Source of the DNA: Promethearchaeota archaeon
Lineage (GTDB): Archaea > Asgardarchaeota > Lokiarchaeia > Sigynarchaeales > SOKP01
Direction: 5' to 3'
NCBI GenBank assembly: GCA_016839845.1
Contig: JAEOTL010000332.1
Span: forward strand, 1-33,050
Length of the DNA stretch: 33,050 bases
Part shown: in pieces, positions 8,019 through 16,157 of the stretch
Numbering within the stretch: the first letter of the stretch is position 1
How the letters are laid out: the number at the start of each line of letters is the position of its first letter
Position numbers and translations under genes: made by a program
Notes under the pieces: generated by a model
Database searches by the model: none
What the model was told of the DNA's origin: nothing
Seen by the model: only the letters and a program-made list of their open reading frames with translations

Positions 8019-10229
8019 TTACTTCTTTTTAAATTTTGAATACAACGCCTTATCTAATAACTTGCCAATTTTTTGAGCAATTTGAGATGCAATTTCATAT
8101 CTTTCCCCATCGAGTAAATCAATTTCTTCTTTTTCAGATTTATTTAATTTTCTTTTCGGTATTTTCTTACTTATTTCATTTACTATATTCATGATTTTCT
8201 CATTATCGGGTAGTGCCACATTGGGTGTGAATGAATTGATCTTTTCTACGGCAAAAATGAAGAACTCCGCCATTAAAATAATAGGATCTCCTTTTAGTTT
8301 GCTATGAAGCTTAATACTTTCAGTGGCTGTTTTAGAGTCTTTCTCTTGCCAAAAAAGTTGATTTGGATTTATTCCAGGACTTTTTATGCGCATTAAGGAA
8401 CTTGTAATTCTTCTTTCTATCCAATTAAGGGTACTAAGTTCTTGTTTTTCCCGTAGTTTTTCGGATTGAACTTCTTTTAGTCTTTCTTTTTCTTCTATAG
8501 TTTGTTCTACTCTTATTTTGTGAGCCTGCTCAAATTTTATTAATCTTTTTATAATATCATAACCAAAGCAGTAAGATATAGGAGACATTAAATCAGGTTT
8601 TAATCTCAATGGGAGGATATCCTCATAGATTGGGCTAATCTCATTCTTTAGAGTGGCTATCCCCTCCGTGAGAGAGCTTTCTGTTAGACGAGCAAAAATA
8701 AATCCATTTACGAGAAATGGGTCATTCGATGCATTCAATACTGTTACTAATTCTTCTTGTCTTTTATTTAACCTCTCAATTATTAACTCTTCTAACTTAA
8801 TTCTAACCCATTCTTCTGATCCAGAAGCATTAAAGATTTTCTTCAATGCTAAAAGATATAAGGATCTATCATTTGAAACCTTGAAGTATAATTCAATAAT
8901 CCGGCTAAGCTGCCGTAAAATCTTTGACATAATATAGAAAAAAATATCTTTCACGAGTTTATTGAATATACCCTCAAATTCTAGAACAAATAATATATGC
9001 GCATAATTTTTTAGATTCAGTTCATTAATAAACACCTTGTCAATGATATCTTTTTTGGTATTGGACGAATTCTGGGTTTGATTGCTTAAAGAAACAATAT
9101 CTAGCTTCTTTAAATTGTACCTAATCATGCTTTTTTTTACTTTTTCTAATAATTCATCGTTTAGATTTAAAAGATAGAATATATCATGTACTCCATATTT
9201 ATTTAATGAATAAATCGTTTCATCGAAACTACATTCATTAAGACACTGCAAATAATATATAAAATCGTTTGGGTTTTCCGTTAATTTCTGAATTAGTATA
9301 GATTTTAAGAAATTTATCAGTTTCAGTTCAAATTGCTCATAATTTATTTTTTCTTGAAGACTTTCTTCAATTTTGAACAATAATTTTTTTTTAATTTCAT
9401 TGGCTTCCTTAAATGCTTTTAATCCAGGTATAGAAATGGGAAAATAATCAGAATTGTAATCCATTATTCTTTTTTTTATCATTCTCACAGGCATGGCTTC
9501 AACCTGTAATTCCTTGTATGATTTAAACTCAAAATCCGAGCGAATAATGCTTATCAATCTGTCTAATGTTGCCAACTCAATAGCTTTGTCTTCTTTTTCT
9601 TCAAGTTCTAATTTTTTTTCTAATTCTATAGAAATTTCTTTTAATCCTGAGCTCTCTTTTAAAATATCTCTCTTAACAACATTTGTAAGTCCAATAACAT
9701 CCCCAATCAAATCATAAAAATAAAAAGGAGGGTAATTTAGTACTATTTCCCGTAATTCAAGTTCTATTTGATCTTCAATTTCTCTGAGCATGTTTTCTCT
9801 TTGTGATGTTTGAAGACTAACATTTCTTTCCTCTATTAAGAATGATATAAACCTATTTTCTAAGGCAATAATCTTATCAAGAAGGTTAAATTCTAACGAA
9901 AAGGAGTTCTTTAATAAATTATTTACCTCCTCCATTATAATTCTTTTTTCTTCAAATTCCAAGTTTTTTGTTGTCTCAAACGTAAATTTGTTTGAATCAG
10001 TAATTCCCTGCACTTTAATCCCTAAATTGTGATATATGTGAATAGTGGCTGTCGCTACTAATAAATCATTGAAACTTGTGTCTTGACTAGTTAATTCAAA
10101 AATTTTATTCTTATCGGCTTCTCTTTTGAAATGTGAAATGATTAGATCAACCGTTTGGAAAAATCTTAAGGCACTTTCTTCTGCAGTTGTTTTTCTTCTT
10201 ACCCCACTTATCATTATTTTTTCATCCAT
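8019..10229 (-). CDS. Large helical protein of unknown family (736 aa), second of a coupled pair
   Basis: I do not recognise this protein. It is 736 residues, almost entirely predicted helical and very rich in Lys, Glu, Leu and Ile. It has no signal peptide, membrane segment or visible catalytic motif. A short coiled coil, EEKERLKEVQSEKLREKQEL, lies near residue 585, and another charged helical stretch (ELEKKLELEEKEDKAIELATLDRL) near 205-230. The C-terminus is strongly basic (SKFKKK). The ATG at 10229 lies inside the end of the 767-residue gene, a 16-base overlap that implies translational coupling and a joint complex. Long helical rods of this kind in Asgard genomes invite comparison with eukaryotic tethering-complex subunits, but nothing in the sequence proves that. 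Confidence 0.75.
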   Translation of the reverse strand: MDEKIMISGVRRKTTAEESALRFFQTVDLIISHFKREADKNKIFELTSQDTSFNDLLVATATIHIYHNLGIKVQGITDSNKFTFETTKNLEFEEKRIIMEEVNNLLKNSFSLEFNLLDKIIALENRFISFLIEERNVSLQTSQRENMLREIEDQIELELREIVLNYPPFYFYDLIGDVIGLTNVVKRDILKESSGLKEISIELEKKLELEEKEDKAIELATLDRLISIIRSDFEFKSYKELQVEAMPVRMIKKRIMDYNSDYFPISIPGLKAFKEANEIKKKLLFKIEESLQEKINYEQFELKLINFLKSILIQKLTENPNDFIYYLQCLNECSFDETIYSLNKYGVHDIFYLLNLNDELLEKVKKSMIRYNLKKLDIVSLSNQTQNSSNTKKDIIDKVFINELNLKNYAHILFVLEFEGIFNKLVKDIFFYIMSKILRQLSRIIELYFKVSNDRSLYLLALKKIFNASGSEEWVRIKLEELIIERLNKRQEELVTVLNASNDPFLVNGFIFARLTESSLTEGIATLKNEISPIYEDILPLRLKPDLMSPISYCFGYDIIKRLIKFEQAHKIRVEQTIEEKERLKEVQSEKLREKQELSTLNWIERRITSSLMRIKSPGINPNQLFWQEKDSKTATESIKLHSKLKGDPIILMAEFFIFAVEKINSFTPNVALPDNEKIMNIVNEISKKIPKRKLNKSEKEEIDLLDGERYEIASQIAQKIGKLLDKALYSKFKKK

Positions 10230-12517
10230 TCTCGATATACTTCTTTAAAATTATCAGATATTTCAAATTTCATATTGTTTTGCCAGAATTGAAAGTCTAA
10301 TACATGAAATAGCTCCCCTTTAAACAATGACTTTTCTTCATTCGTTAGATTATGCTTTAATATCAGTGTTAATGGTCTAGGGATAAGTTTAGAGAGATAT
10401 TTTAAGTTATTATTTTCCACAAAATAGGAATAAGTCTCCCCATTGAGGATATTAAAAAAATTTAATGGTTCGATTTCTTCTATTTGAGGATGTAATGAAC
10501 TAAGTTGATTTTTAATTTTATTCTTAACATACTTTGGAAATTCATTATGTATCCCTATACTTGATTCATACTGCCTATAAAATTCGAACATCTGTTTTTG
10601 TTCTAAAGGATTCGAAATTTTTGCTATGTACTCATCAAGGAATTTGAGAAAATTTTCCAGTTTTTGCTCACTCTCTTCTCGTCTTTCAATATATTCTAGG
10701 ATATCATTGTAGATCTCAAATATCGTCCAATCTTTTTGATCTTCAATATTTAAAAATTTTTTAGAGTAATCATCAAACCATTGAAGGATATATGTTTTCC
10801 ATTCTAAATTTATACCCCCAATCCTTTTCTCTAAGAACCTATGAAATGTGCTAACAAAATTTAGAGGATCTATAATTCCATTTGTTGATTCTTCCTTTAG
10901 AAAACGATTAATTGTTGAATATCTTAACACATAGCTGAGAAGATAATTTAACTCACTTGAAAATTTTTTAAATTTCTCAATATGGGGATTAACCGAATTA
11001 TCTTTGGATTCCATTTGGATTTCTGCAAAGGAAACTAAATCATCTATCTTCATTTGAACACTGTCAAAAAATGCGTCAATATTTCCCTTTATTAATATCT
11101 GAAACTCTTCTATAAGAGATTTCTCATTAAATTGATTAAATTTATTTGATGTTTTTAGTTTAATTTCTATTTGATTAAAAATGAATTCCTTAAATTTTTC
11201 TAATAATCGAAAACCCATTAGCATTATTGGTTTCTGTTCTTGTGTAAACATTGCTTTACTTCTCTCAATTAAGTCAACCGTAAGTGTTATTAGTCTCCGA
11301 CGAGAAATATATTGAGGTAAAGAAATCCTGATTAATTCAATACTTCTTTTAATAATTTCCGAAAAGTAATTTAAGACAGAACTCAGTTCTGAAACTCTTA
11401 TTTCTTCCTTTATAACCACTGATTGTTTTAAAAATTTTACACTTATCTCACAAATTTCTCCAAAGTTTTCATTTTCGAGCTTCCCTTTGTTTAAAATATA
11501 TTCTTGGTAATTTTCAACCAGATGAGATAAAATCCCAAAATCACCTGACGCAAGGAAAGCATTTGAGTATTCCATAAATTTATTTAAATAAGATTCTACA
11601 GATAATAATATCTTATGAGACGCGTTTATAAGCCATTCTCCATTGTGGGGCTCCAAAAATCCCTTTAATTCATTTTTAACACGAAAAATGATAAAATCAA
11701 CGATTTTCTCTTGAAATTCGTCTAGAGTCCCCGTATTCGCAAGATTCAGAAGGTTTGTTCCTAGGTCAAGTGTTTTACTCACAATGAAATTCGCACTATG
11801 TTCAGAAATTGAGTATTTAAGATGCTCCAATGCCTCTTGAGATTCTATTTGTGGATTTAATTTCTCACGTTTACTTTTTACTAAAACAATTTGCGTTGGG
11901 TCTTTATACCAAAGAACCTTTACATCTGAAATTATTTTTGCGTATGTGTTTAGCATTTCTTTCTCTGTGGGAAGGGATGTGCTAAGTCCAATCAATTTTT
12001 TATTCCATTTATCTTCAAGTAAATCTCCAAATAGTTTTTGGCTAAACCTTGATGCAAATTTATTATAGAAATGTTGTTTATTATCAGCAGATAAATCTGG
12101 GCGATCTGCAAATTCTTCAACTTCAAAAAATAATCTGCTAATATTAGTTATTGCATTTCTAGATTTATGGACATCTAGATAACCTGTTTCCGGTTTTAAA
12201 GCAAGAAGAAGACTTTCGCACTCTTTAAACTCTCCCGGGATGAAAATCATAGATTTGGGGTATATCTTTGTTTTAGCATCTTTTTCATCGATATTGTGCA
12301 ACTCAAATTCGATACTAAAGACTTCTGCTCCCGTATAATCCCTCAATATGGCATTATACATAGTTAGGTACTTTATAACCTCACGTGAAAGCTCATTGAC
12401 CTTATTCTTTGTTAATCTTCCGGGACCGATTACATCTCCAGCAATAACCTCATTTGGGGATGAATAACCGAATATTAAAGAAAACTGATAATTTATTGAT
12501 TCTCTTGTGGTTATCAT
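10214..12517 (-). CDS. Large protein of unknown family (767 aa), first of a coupled pair
   Basis: Not recognised. The 767-residue protein has an N-terminal section of about 190 residues that looks mixed alpha/beta (strand-like NYQFSLIFGY, EVFSIEFELHN, SMIFIPGEF), followed by nearly 570 residues of predicted helix with no repeats I can align by eye. No membrane segment, signal peptide, P-loop or metal motif is visible. Its 3' end overlaps the 736-residue gene by 16 bases, so the two are expected to be made together. It starts with ATG at 12517. Minus-strand TATA-like sequence lies at 12579-12592, and a 14-base palindrome at 12546-12559 sits near the expected transcription start. It is divergent from a Roadblock/LC7 gene. 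Confidence 0.75.
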   Translation of the reverse strand: MITTRESINYQFSLIFGYSSPNEVIAGDVIGPGRLTKNKVNELSREVIKYLTMYNAILRDYTGAEVFSIEFELHNIDEKDAKTKIYPKSMIFIPGEFKECESLLLALKPETGYLDVHKSRNAITNISRLFFEVEEFADRPDLSADNKQHFYNKFASRFSQKLFGDLLEDKWNKKLIGLSTSLPTEKEMLNTYAKIISDVKVLWYKDPTQIVLVKSKREKLNPQIESQEALEHLKYSISEHSANFIVSKTLDLGTNLLNLANTGTLDEFQEKIVDFIIFRVKNELKGFLEPHNGEWLINASHKILLSVESYLNKFMEYSNAFLASGDFGILSHLVENYQEYILNKGKLENENFGEICEISVKFLKQSVVIKEEIRVSELSSVLNYFSEIIKRSIELIRISLPQYISRRRLITLTVDLIERSKAMFTQEQKPIMLMGFRLLEKFKEFIFNQIEIKLKTSNKFNQFNEKSLIEEFQILIKGNIDAFFDSVQMKIDDLVSFAEIQMESKDNSVNPHIEKFKKFSSELNYLLSYVLRYSTINRFLKEESTNGIIDPLNFVSTFHRFLEKRIGGINLEWKTYILQWFDDYSKKFLNIEDQKDWTIFEIYNDILEYIERREESEQKLENFLKFLDEYIAKISNPLEQKQMFEFYRQYESSIGIHNEFPKYVKNKIKNQLSSLHPQIEEIEPLNFFNILNGETYSYFVENNNLKYLSKLIPRPLTLILKHNLTNEEKSLFKGELFHVLDFQFWQNNMKFEISDNFKEVYREWMKK

Positions 12518-12545
12518 GTCTCAATAATCTAGTTTGCTTTTTAGA

Positions 12546-12559
12546 AGTATTAAAATACT
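12546..12559. promoter_or_regulatory. Palindrome at the 767-residue gene promoter
   Basis: AGTATT-AA-AATACT is a perfect 14-base palindrome about 30 bases before the ATG at 12517 and 20-30 bases downstream of a minus-strand TATA-like TATAAAATATTTAA (12579-12592). A repressor bound here would cover the transcription start. AT-richness makes chance possible. Confidence 0.3.
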
Positions 12560-12773
12560 CCTTTTTTAACAAATCCAGTTAAATATTTTATAGTGGGTCT
12601 AATATTAAAATTTACTTTCGGTAAAAATTGTTAGATACGTACAAATTCTTGGTTAAATAATAGTTCGGATGCTACCCAAAATTTAAAACATAAAGATAAA
12701 AATATAATAAGAAACGTTATTATAATAATAACAATAAGAAATTATATTCTTAAAGGACTATAGGTGTAGACTT

Positions 12774-13178
12774 ATTCAATTTGGATCTGACCTTGGGATA
12801 AATCAAGAAGATATTGAGAAAATTAGTCCTCAAATTACATTTATAACTTCTAATGCAGATATTGAGGCGATTGCCCTTGTTAGTTCTGAGGGGTATCAAA
12901 TTGCTTTTTCAGCCTTACCTCAATATCATGTGGATGGGGATCAATTTTGTGGTCTTGCGAGTGCTCTATTAATGACAGGGAGATCTACAATTCAAACATT
13001 GTTTCAAGAGGATTTAAGTGAAGTAATTGTAAGAGCAGAAAATGGATATATAATAATCACTAATGCGGGGCGGTTAGTTATAGTCTGCGCCGGAACATTA
13101 ATTAACACCTTAATGAAGACAGTAAAGGTTATGAGGATAGCTGCAAAGAACCTTTATAAAATATTTGAGCCAAGATAG
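12774..13178 (+). CDS. Roadblock/LC7 domain protein with no ordinary start codon at its N-terminus
   Basis: The frame, open from 12738 to the TAG at 13178, reads as a complete Roadblock/LC7 domain: helix NQEDIEKI, strand DIEAIALVSSEGYQIAFSALP, helix DGDQFCGLASALLMTGRSTI, strand SEVIVRAENGYIIITNAG, strand LVIVCAG, and a C-terminal helix. Such proteins regulate small GTPases and motility motors and are expanded in Asgard archaea. The first ATG/GTG/TTG in frame is the GTG at 12930, which would remove helix 1 and the first two strands. I place the start at the ATT at 12774 because AGGTG (12762-12766) lies seven bases upstream; an ATA at 12798 is another option. It could also be a damaged gene. 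Family confident, start not. Confidence 0.75.
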   Translation: MQFGSDLGINQEDIEKISPQITFITSNADIEAIALVSSEGYQIAFSALPQYHVDGDQFCGLASALLMTGRSTIQTLFQEDLSEVIVRAENGYIIITNAGRLVIVCAGTLINTLMKTVKVMRIAAKNLYKIFEPR

Positions 13179-13302
13179 AGTTCAAATCAAGTATCTATTA
13201 AATGAGCAAAAGAGTCCCTATTAACTTCGTGTATATTATCTTTTTACTTTTTATTCATACTCGTCATGAATATCATGTAAATCTCAAATGAAAATGGATA
13301 AG

Positions 13303-13338
13303 TTTTTATAGGTTATAACAAAATAAGCATTATATTAA
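13303..13338 (+). promoter_or_regulatory. TATA-like elements upstream of the Trp-rich leader ORF
   Basis: Two candidates are present: TTTTTATA at 13303-13310, which would start transcription near 13333, and TATATTAA at 13331-13338, which would start near 13360 and make the leader ORF at 13362 nearly leaderless. Archaeal spacing of about 25 bases from TATA to start supports either. The stretch 13179-13300 before them holds nothing I can identify. Confidence 0.4.
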
Positions 13339-13361
13339 TCAATATTTCAAGCTAATGAATA

Positions 13362-13418
13362 ATGACACATGCTAAAAACCATGCTTGGTGTTGGCAGTGG
13401 CAATGGCGTTCACGATAA
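13362..13418 (+). CDS. trpL: Putative tryptophan leader peptide upstream of trpB2
   Basis: This 18-codon ORF encodes MTHAKNHAWCWQWQWRSR and ends at TAA 13416-13418. Four of its codons, 9, 11, 13 and 15, are TGG (13386, 13392, 13398, 13404). It lies about 150 bases upstream of the tryptophan synthase gene at 13567. Bacterial trp, his and leu leader peptides have this make-up: a short ORF with regulatory codons clustered near the end and overlapping RNA hairpins. There is no Shine-Dalgarno, but a TATA-like element at 13331-13338 would place transcription start at or next to the ATG. The symbol trpL is used by analogy. Nothing in the sequence proves translation; the Trp density in an AT-rich genome and the location are the case for it. 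Confidence 0.65.
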   Translation: MTHAKNHAWCWQWQWRSR

Positions 13419-13431
13419 CGCATTCACATTG
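13402..13431 (+). promoter_or_regulatory. Alternative hairpins overlapping the end of the Trp leader
   Basis: AATG-G-CGTT (13402-13410, one bulged G) can pair with AACGCATT (13417-13424) around the loop CACGAT, which includes the leader stop codon region. CAATG at 13401-13405 can instead pair with CATTG at 13427-13431. The two pairings exclude each other. A ribosome waiting at the TGG codons (up to 13406) would cover the 5' arm of both. This is the geometry expected of an attenuator switch, but stabilities were not calculated. Confidence 0.45.
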
Positions 13432-13460
13432 GTTGAAATTTAATACTAAGAAATTCTGAT

Positions 13461-13499
13461 TTATACCTTATCTTTTCTGAAACTCTATTTTCTAATTTT
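13461..13499 (+). terminator. T-rich tract between the Trp leader and trpB2
   Basis: A pyrimidine-rich stretch with runs of four T (CTTTTC, ATTTTC, AATTTTA) lies 40-80 bases after the leader stop. Archaeal RNA polymerase terminates at T-rich coding-strand sequence, so this is the likeliest site for premature termination if the leader works by attenuation. No single long T run is present, so it would be weak. Confidence 0.3.
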
Positions 13500-13513
13500 A
13501 TGTGCATTAATCT

Positions 13514-13534
13514 ATTGACATCCAGTAGGTCAAT
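13514..13534 (+). promoter_or_regulatory. Hairpin ahead of trpB2
   Basis: ATTGAC (13514-13519) and GTCAAT (13529-13534) form a perfect 6-bp stem around a 9-base loop. It lies just before a TATA-like CATATAAT (about 13541-13548). It could be an operator or RNA element; the TATA-like sequence would give a nearly leaderless trpB2 transcript from a second promoter. Confidence 0.35.
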
Positions 13535-13566
13535 GACACACATATAATAGATAATAATAATTATTT

Positions 13567-14982
13567 GTGGTAAAAAAAATGGTAGACTATTTTAAAGCAA
13601 GGATTTTTTTAGAACCAAATGAGATTCCGAAGGATTGGATCAATATTTTACCCGATTTACCAAACCCAATAACACCTTTGGTGAATCCTGGGGATGGTAA
13701 ACCTGCCCCTCCGGAAATGGCTTTTGCGATTTTTCCAAGGGAATGTGTTATGCAAGAAGTCTCTCAAGAGAGGAATATACCTATACCATCAGAACTAAGA
13801 GAAATATTTGCCAAATCTTATCGACCAACTCCACTTCATCGTGCTCTCGGGTTGGAAAAGGAATTAGGGATTGAGGGAGATGATATCAAAATTTTTTATA
13901 AAAATGAATCAGTATCTCCTACAGGATCACACAAACCTAACACAGCTATAGCACAAGCTTATTATGCTAAGAAGGACGGACTTGAAGAATTAGTTACAGA
14001 AACAGGTGCAGGTCAATGGGGATCAGGCTTATCATATGGATGCAATTTATTTGATATAAAATGCACAGTTTATATGGTGAGGGCAAGTTTTTTACAAAAA
14101 CCTGGCAGAAAAATCTTAATGAGATCTTATGATGCTGATGTTCACGGTAGTCCATCGAGATTTACTGAGTCAGGAAAAGCTTTTCTAGAGAGAGATCCAA
14201 ATCACCCAGGAAGCCTAGGAATTGCTATATCTGAAGCAGTTGAACATAGTTTAACAAGTGATAAAATCAGATACTCACTGGGAAGCGTTGTCAATTTTGT
14301 TCTTTTACATCAAACTATTATAGGCCAAGAAGCCAAAATCCAACTAGCTAAGGTGGGAATTTCAGAACCAGATATTGTTATAGGTTGTATGGGTGGAGGT
14401 TCTAACTTTGGGGGAATAATCATGCCTTTCGTTAGAGACAAAATAGCTGGAGATAGCCCAGATATAGAAATTATAGGTGTGGAACCTCGAGCTTGTCCCA
14501 GCGTAAGCAAAGGAGAATATCGTTGGGATTTTGGAGACACCTCTATGAAAGGCCCAATCGTAAAAATGCATACACTAGGACACACTTTTATCCCTAGCCC
14601 AATACATGCTGGTGGATTACGGTATCACGGAATAGCACCTATAATTTCAATATTACACAACAATAAAATAATTTCAGCAAGGATGCATCATCAAATTGAA
14701 GTCATAGAAGCAGGAATTCAGTTTGCGAAGGTAGAAGGTATCCTCCCTGCACCAGAAACTGCTCATGCAATCAAGGAAGCAATTGATCAAGCGTTAAAGG
14801 CAAAAGAAAACAATGAAAAGAAAGTTATTCTCTTTAATTTCAGCGGTCATGGATATTTTGATTTACTAGCATACAAAGAATTTATGACTGGCGCTTTAGA
14901 GAATTATGAACTTCCTAATGAAGAGATTCAAAAAGCTTTAGCTTCAGATGAAATGCCTAAAATTGATGAGTCGCAATTTTAA
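13567..14982 (+). CDS. trpB2: Tryptophan synthase beta chain, TrpB2 type
   Basis: A pyridoxal-phosphate enzyme that joins indole and serine to form tryptophan. It is the TrpB2 (COG1350) form, longer than TrpB1 and with the N-terminal pattern FLEPNEIPKDWINILPDLP. The PLP lysine is K123 in SPTGSHKPNTA, the substrate loop is ETGAGQWGSGLSYG (about 145-158), and the phosphate-binding loop is GCMGGGSN (273-280). TrpB2 proteins often act without a TrpA partner, and no trpA is in this window. The GTG at 13567 and the ATG at 13579 are both possible starts; the latter fits homologues as well. No Shine-Dalgarno is visible. An upstream Trp-codon leader ORF suggests control by tryptophan supply. Confidence 0.95.
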   Translation: MVKKMVDYFKARIFLEPNEIPKDWINILPDLPNPITPLVNPGDGKPAPPEMAFAIFPRECVMQEVSQERNIPIPSELREIFAKSYRPTPLHRALGLEKELGIEGDDIKIFYKNESVSPTGSHKPNTAIAQAYYAKKDGLEELVTETGAGQWGSGLSYGCNLFDIKCTVYMVRASFLQKPGRKILMRSYDADVHGSPSRFTESGKAFLERDPNHPGSLGIAISEAVEHSLTSDKIRYSLGSVVNFVLLHQTIIGQEAKIQLAKVGISEPDIVIGCMGGGSNFGGIIMPFVRDKIAGDSPDIEIIGVEPRACPSVSKGEYRWDFGDTSMKGPIVKMHTLGHTFIPSPIHAGGLRYHGIAPIISILHNNKIISARMHHQIEVIEAGIQFAKVEGILPAPETAHAIKEAIDQALKAKENNEKKVILFNFSGHGYFDLLAYKEFMTGALENYELPNEEIQKALASDEMPKIDESQF

Positions 14983-14994
14983 AATAAATCAAAC

Positions 14995-15008
14995 TTTTTT
15001 TTTTTTTT
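14995..15008 (+). terminator. T14 tract after trpB2
   Basis: A run of 14 T begins 13 bases past the trpB2 stop. This is a strong archaeal intrinsic terminator and suggests that trpB2 is transcribed without the next gene. Confidence 0.7.
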
Positions 15009-15075
15009 AACTTAAATTGAGTAAATCTTAAAATTTAGGGATGCTTTACATATTAAAATTTTAGGAAACTGGTTA

Positions 15076-16095
15076 ATGGTGAATATAAGCTCGATTATTA
15101 TTATATGCACCCTTTATTCTTACGGTTTTTTTTTGATATATATCACATATCATACAAAACAAAAAGGAGATAAAGGAGCTTTTATTAATAATTTAGCTAA
15201 CACTTTTGTTTTTCTACTCTCCTTAACATTAAACTTAATTATGACTAGAATAATTGATCCATTAAGGGTTATCTTAATCATTTTCCCTTTTGATATTTTA
15301 ACGCTACTCTTTACAGTGTTTTTTGTTCCAATTTTTGCTTTTGTAATAATTAAAGAAAAGAGGAAAGTAGAATATGGACCTAATCATCCAAAAAACGTTG
15401 ATTCGCGCACAACCGCTTTACCATTGCGGTATGATGTGTATCGAAAATTAACTCACCTAGTGGTAGTAGGAATCGTATTCTTTTACCTTATTTTGGGATT
15501 TTTAATACCAGATATAATAGGCGGGAATCTATTAGGATTTACTCAATACTTAATTATTTTTCTAGTAAGTATCTCCTTAATAGGATTACTTACAGCTGAT
15601 TTTACTAGAATCTTAGCCCCAAAATATTATCCCTTAAAATCTATCAACTTAATATTAAAAGAAAAGGAATTACATATGAGATTAGGGCCTCATATCTCTA
15701 TGGGGATTGGTTGTTTTTCAATAATTATCATTTATGGATTAATTCAACCTTTGGGAACAATTATTATCTGTACATCAATGATAATGGCAATTTTTGGTGA
15801 TGTAACCGCCAATTTAATAGGTAGAACGATAGGTAAAAGAAAAATTCGCAATACTCCTAAGACTTATGAGGGACTTTTTGCGGGGATTATCGCCGCTTTC
15901 ATTTCAGGATTCATTTTGTTGCTTCTCCTCAAGGATATTTACCCCCTTAAGAATTGCGGTATATGTTTGATCCCACTAATGGGGGCTCTGATGATTGGTT
16001 TAATAGATTTTTTAAATTTGGAAATTGATGATAATTTATCTTACAATTTTATTTTATCTACAAGTTTGTTCTTTATCTCATTGGTTCTATTTTAG
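15076..16095 (+). CDS. Dolichol/phytol kinase-like (CTP-dependent lipid kinase family) membrane protein
   Basis: An integral membrane protein of 339 residues with about nine hydrophobic segments. YRKLTHL near residue 122 and GDVTANLIGRTIGKRKI near 239-255, followed by TPKTYEGLFAG, match the Sec59/DGK1/VTE5 group of CTP-dependent lipid kinases, where the R-K-x-x-H motif and the D...GR..G+ motif form the active site with a lysine-rich loop. Members phosphorylate dolichol, phytol or diacylglycerol; in an archaeon a polyprenol or other isoprenoid alcohol is the likely substrate. Related CarS/CdsA cytidylyltransferases share part of the second motif, so that is the main alternative. The start is ATG at 15076. 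An unusual feature is the long hydrophobic N-terminal part of about 115 residues before the RK-x-x-H motif. Confidence 0.75.
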   Translation: MVNISSIIIICTLYSYGFFLIYITYHTKQKGDKGAFINNLANTFVFLLSLTLNLIMTRIIDPLRVILIIFPFDILTLLFTVFFVPIFAFVIIKEKRKVEYGPNHPKNVDSRTTALPLRYDVYRKLTHLVVVGIVFFYLILGFLIPDIIGGNLLGFTQYLIIFLVSISLIGLLTADFTRILAPKYYPLKSINLILKEKELHMRLGPHISMGIGCFSIIIIYGLIQPLGTIIICTSMIMAIFGDVTANLIGRTIGKRKIRNTPKTYEGLFAGIIAAFISGFILLLLLKDIYPLKNCGICLIPLMGALMIGLIDFLNLEIDDNLSYNFILSTSLFFISLVLF

Positions 16096-16157
16096 TACTA
16101 TTAATTGGTAAAATCACATCAAAAGTTTTTTCAATTAAGTTAATTTTATTTATAAAA

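Noticed and set aside
12930..13178. An 82-residue protein starting at the GTG at 12930.
   Set aside because: This would cut off the first helix and two strands of the Roadblock fold, which are encoded intact in the same frame upstream.
13381..13443. A second short ORF, MLGVGSGNGVHDNAFTLVEI, overlapping the Trp leader in another frame.
   Set aside because: It has no Shine-Dalgarno and no regulatory-codon pattern, and most of the overlap is explained by the Trp-codon ORF.
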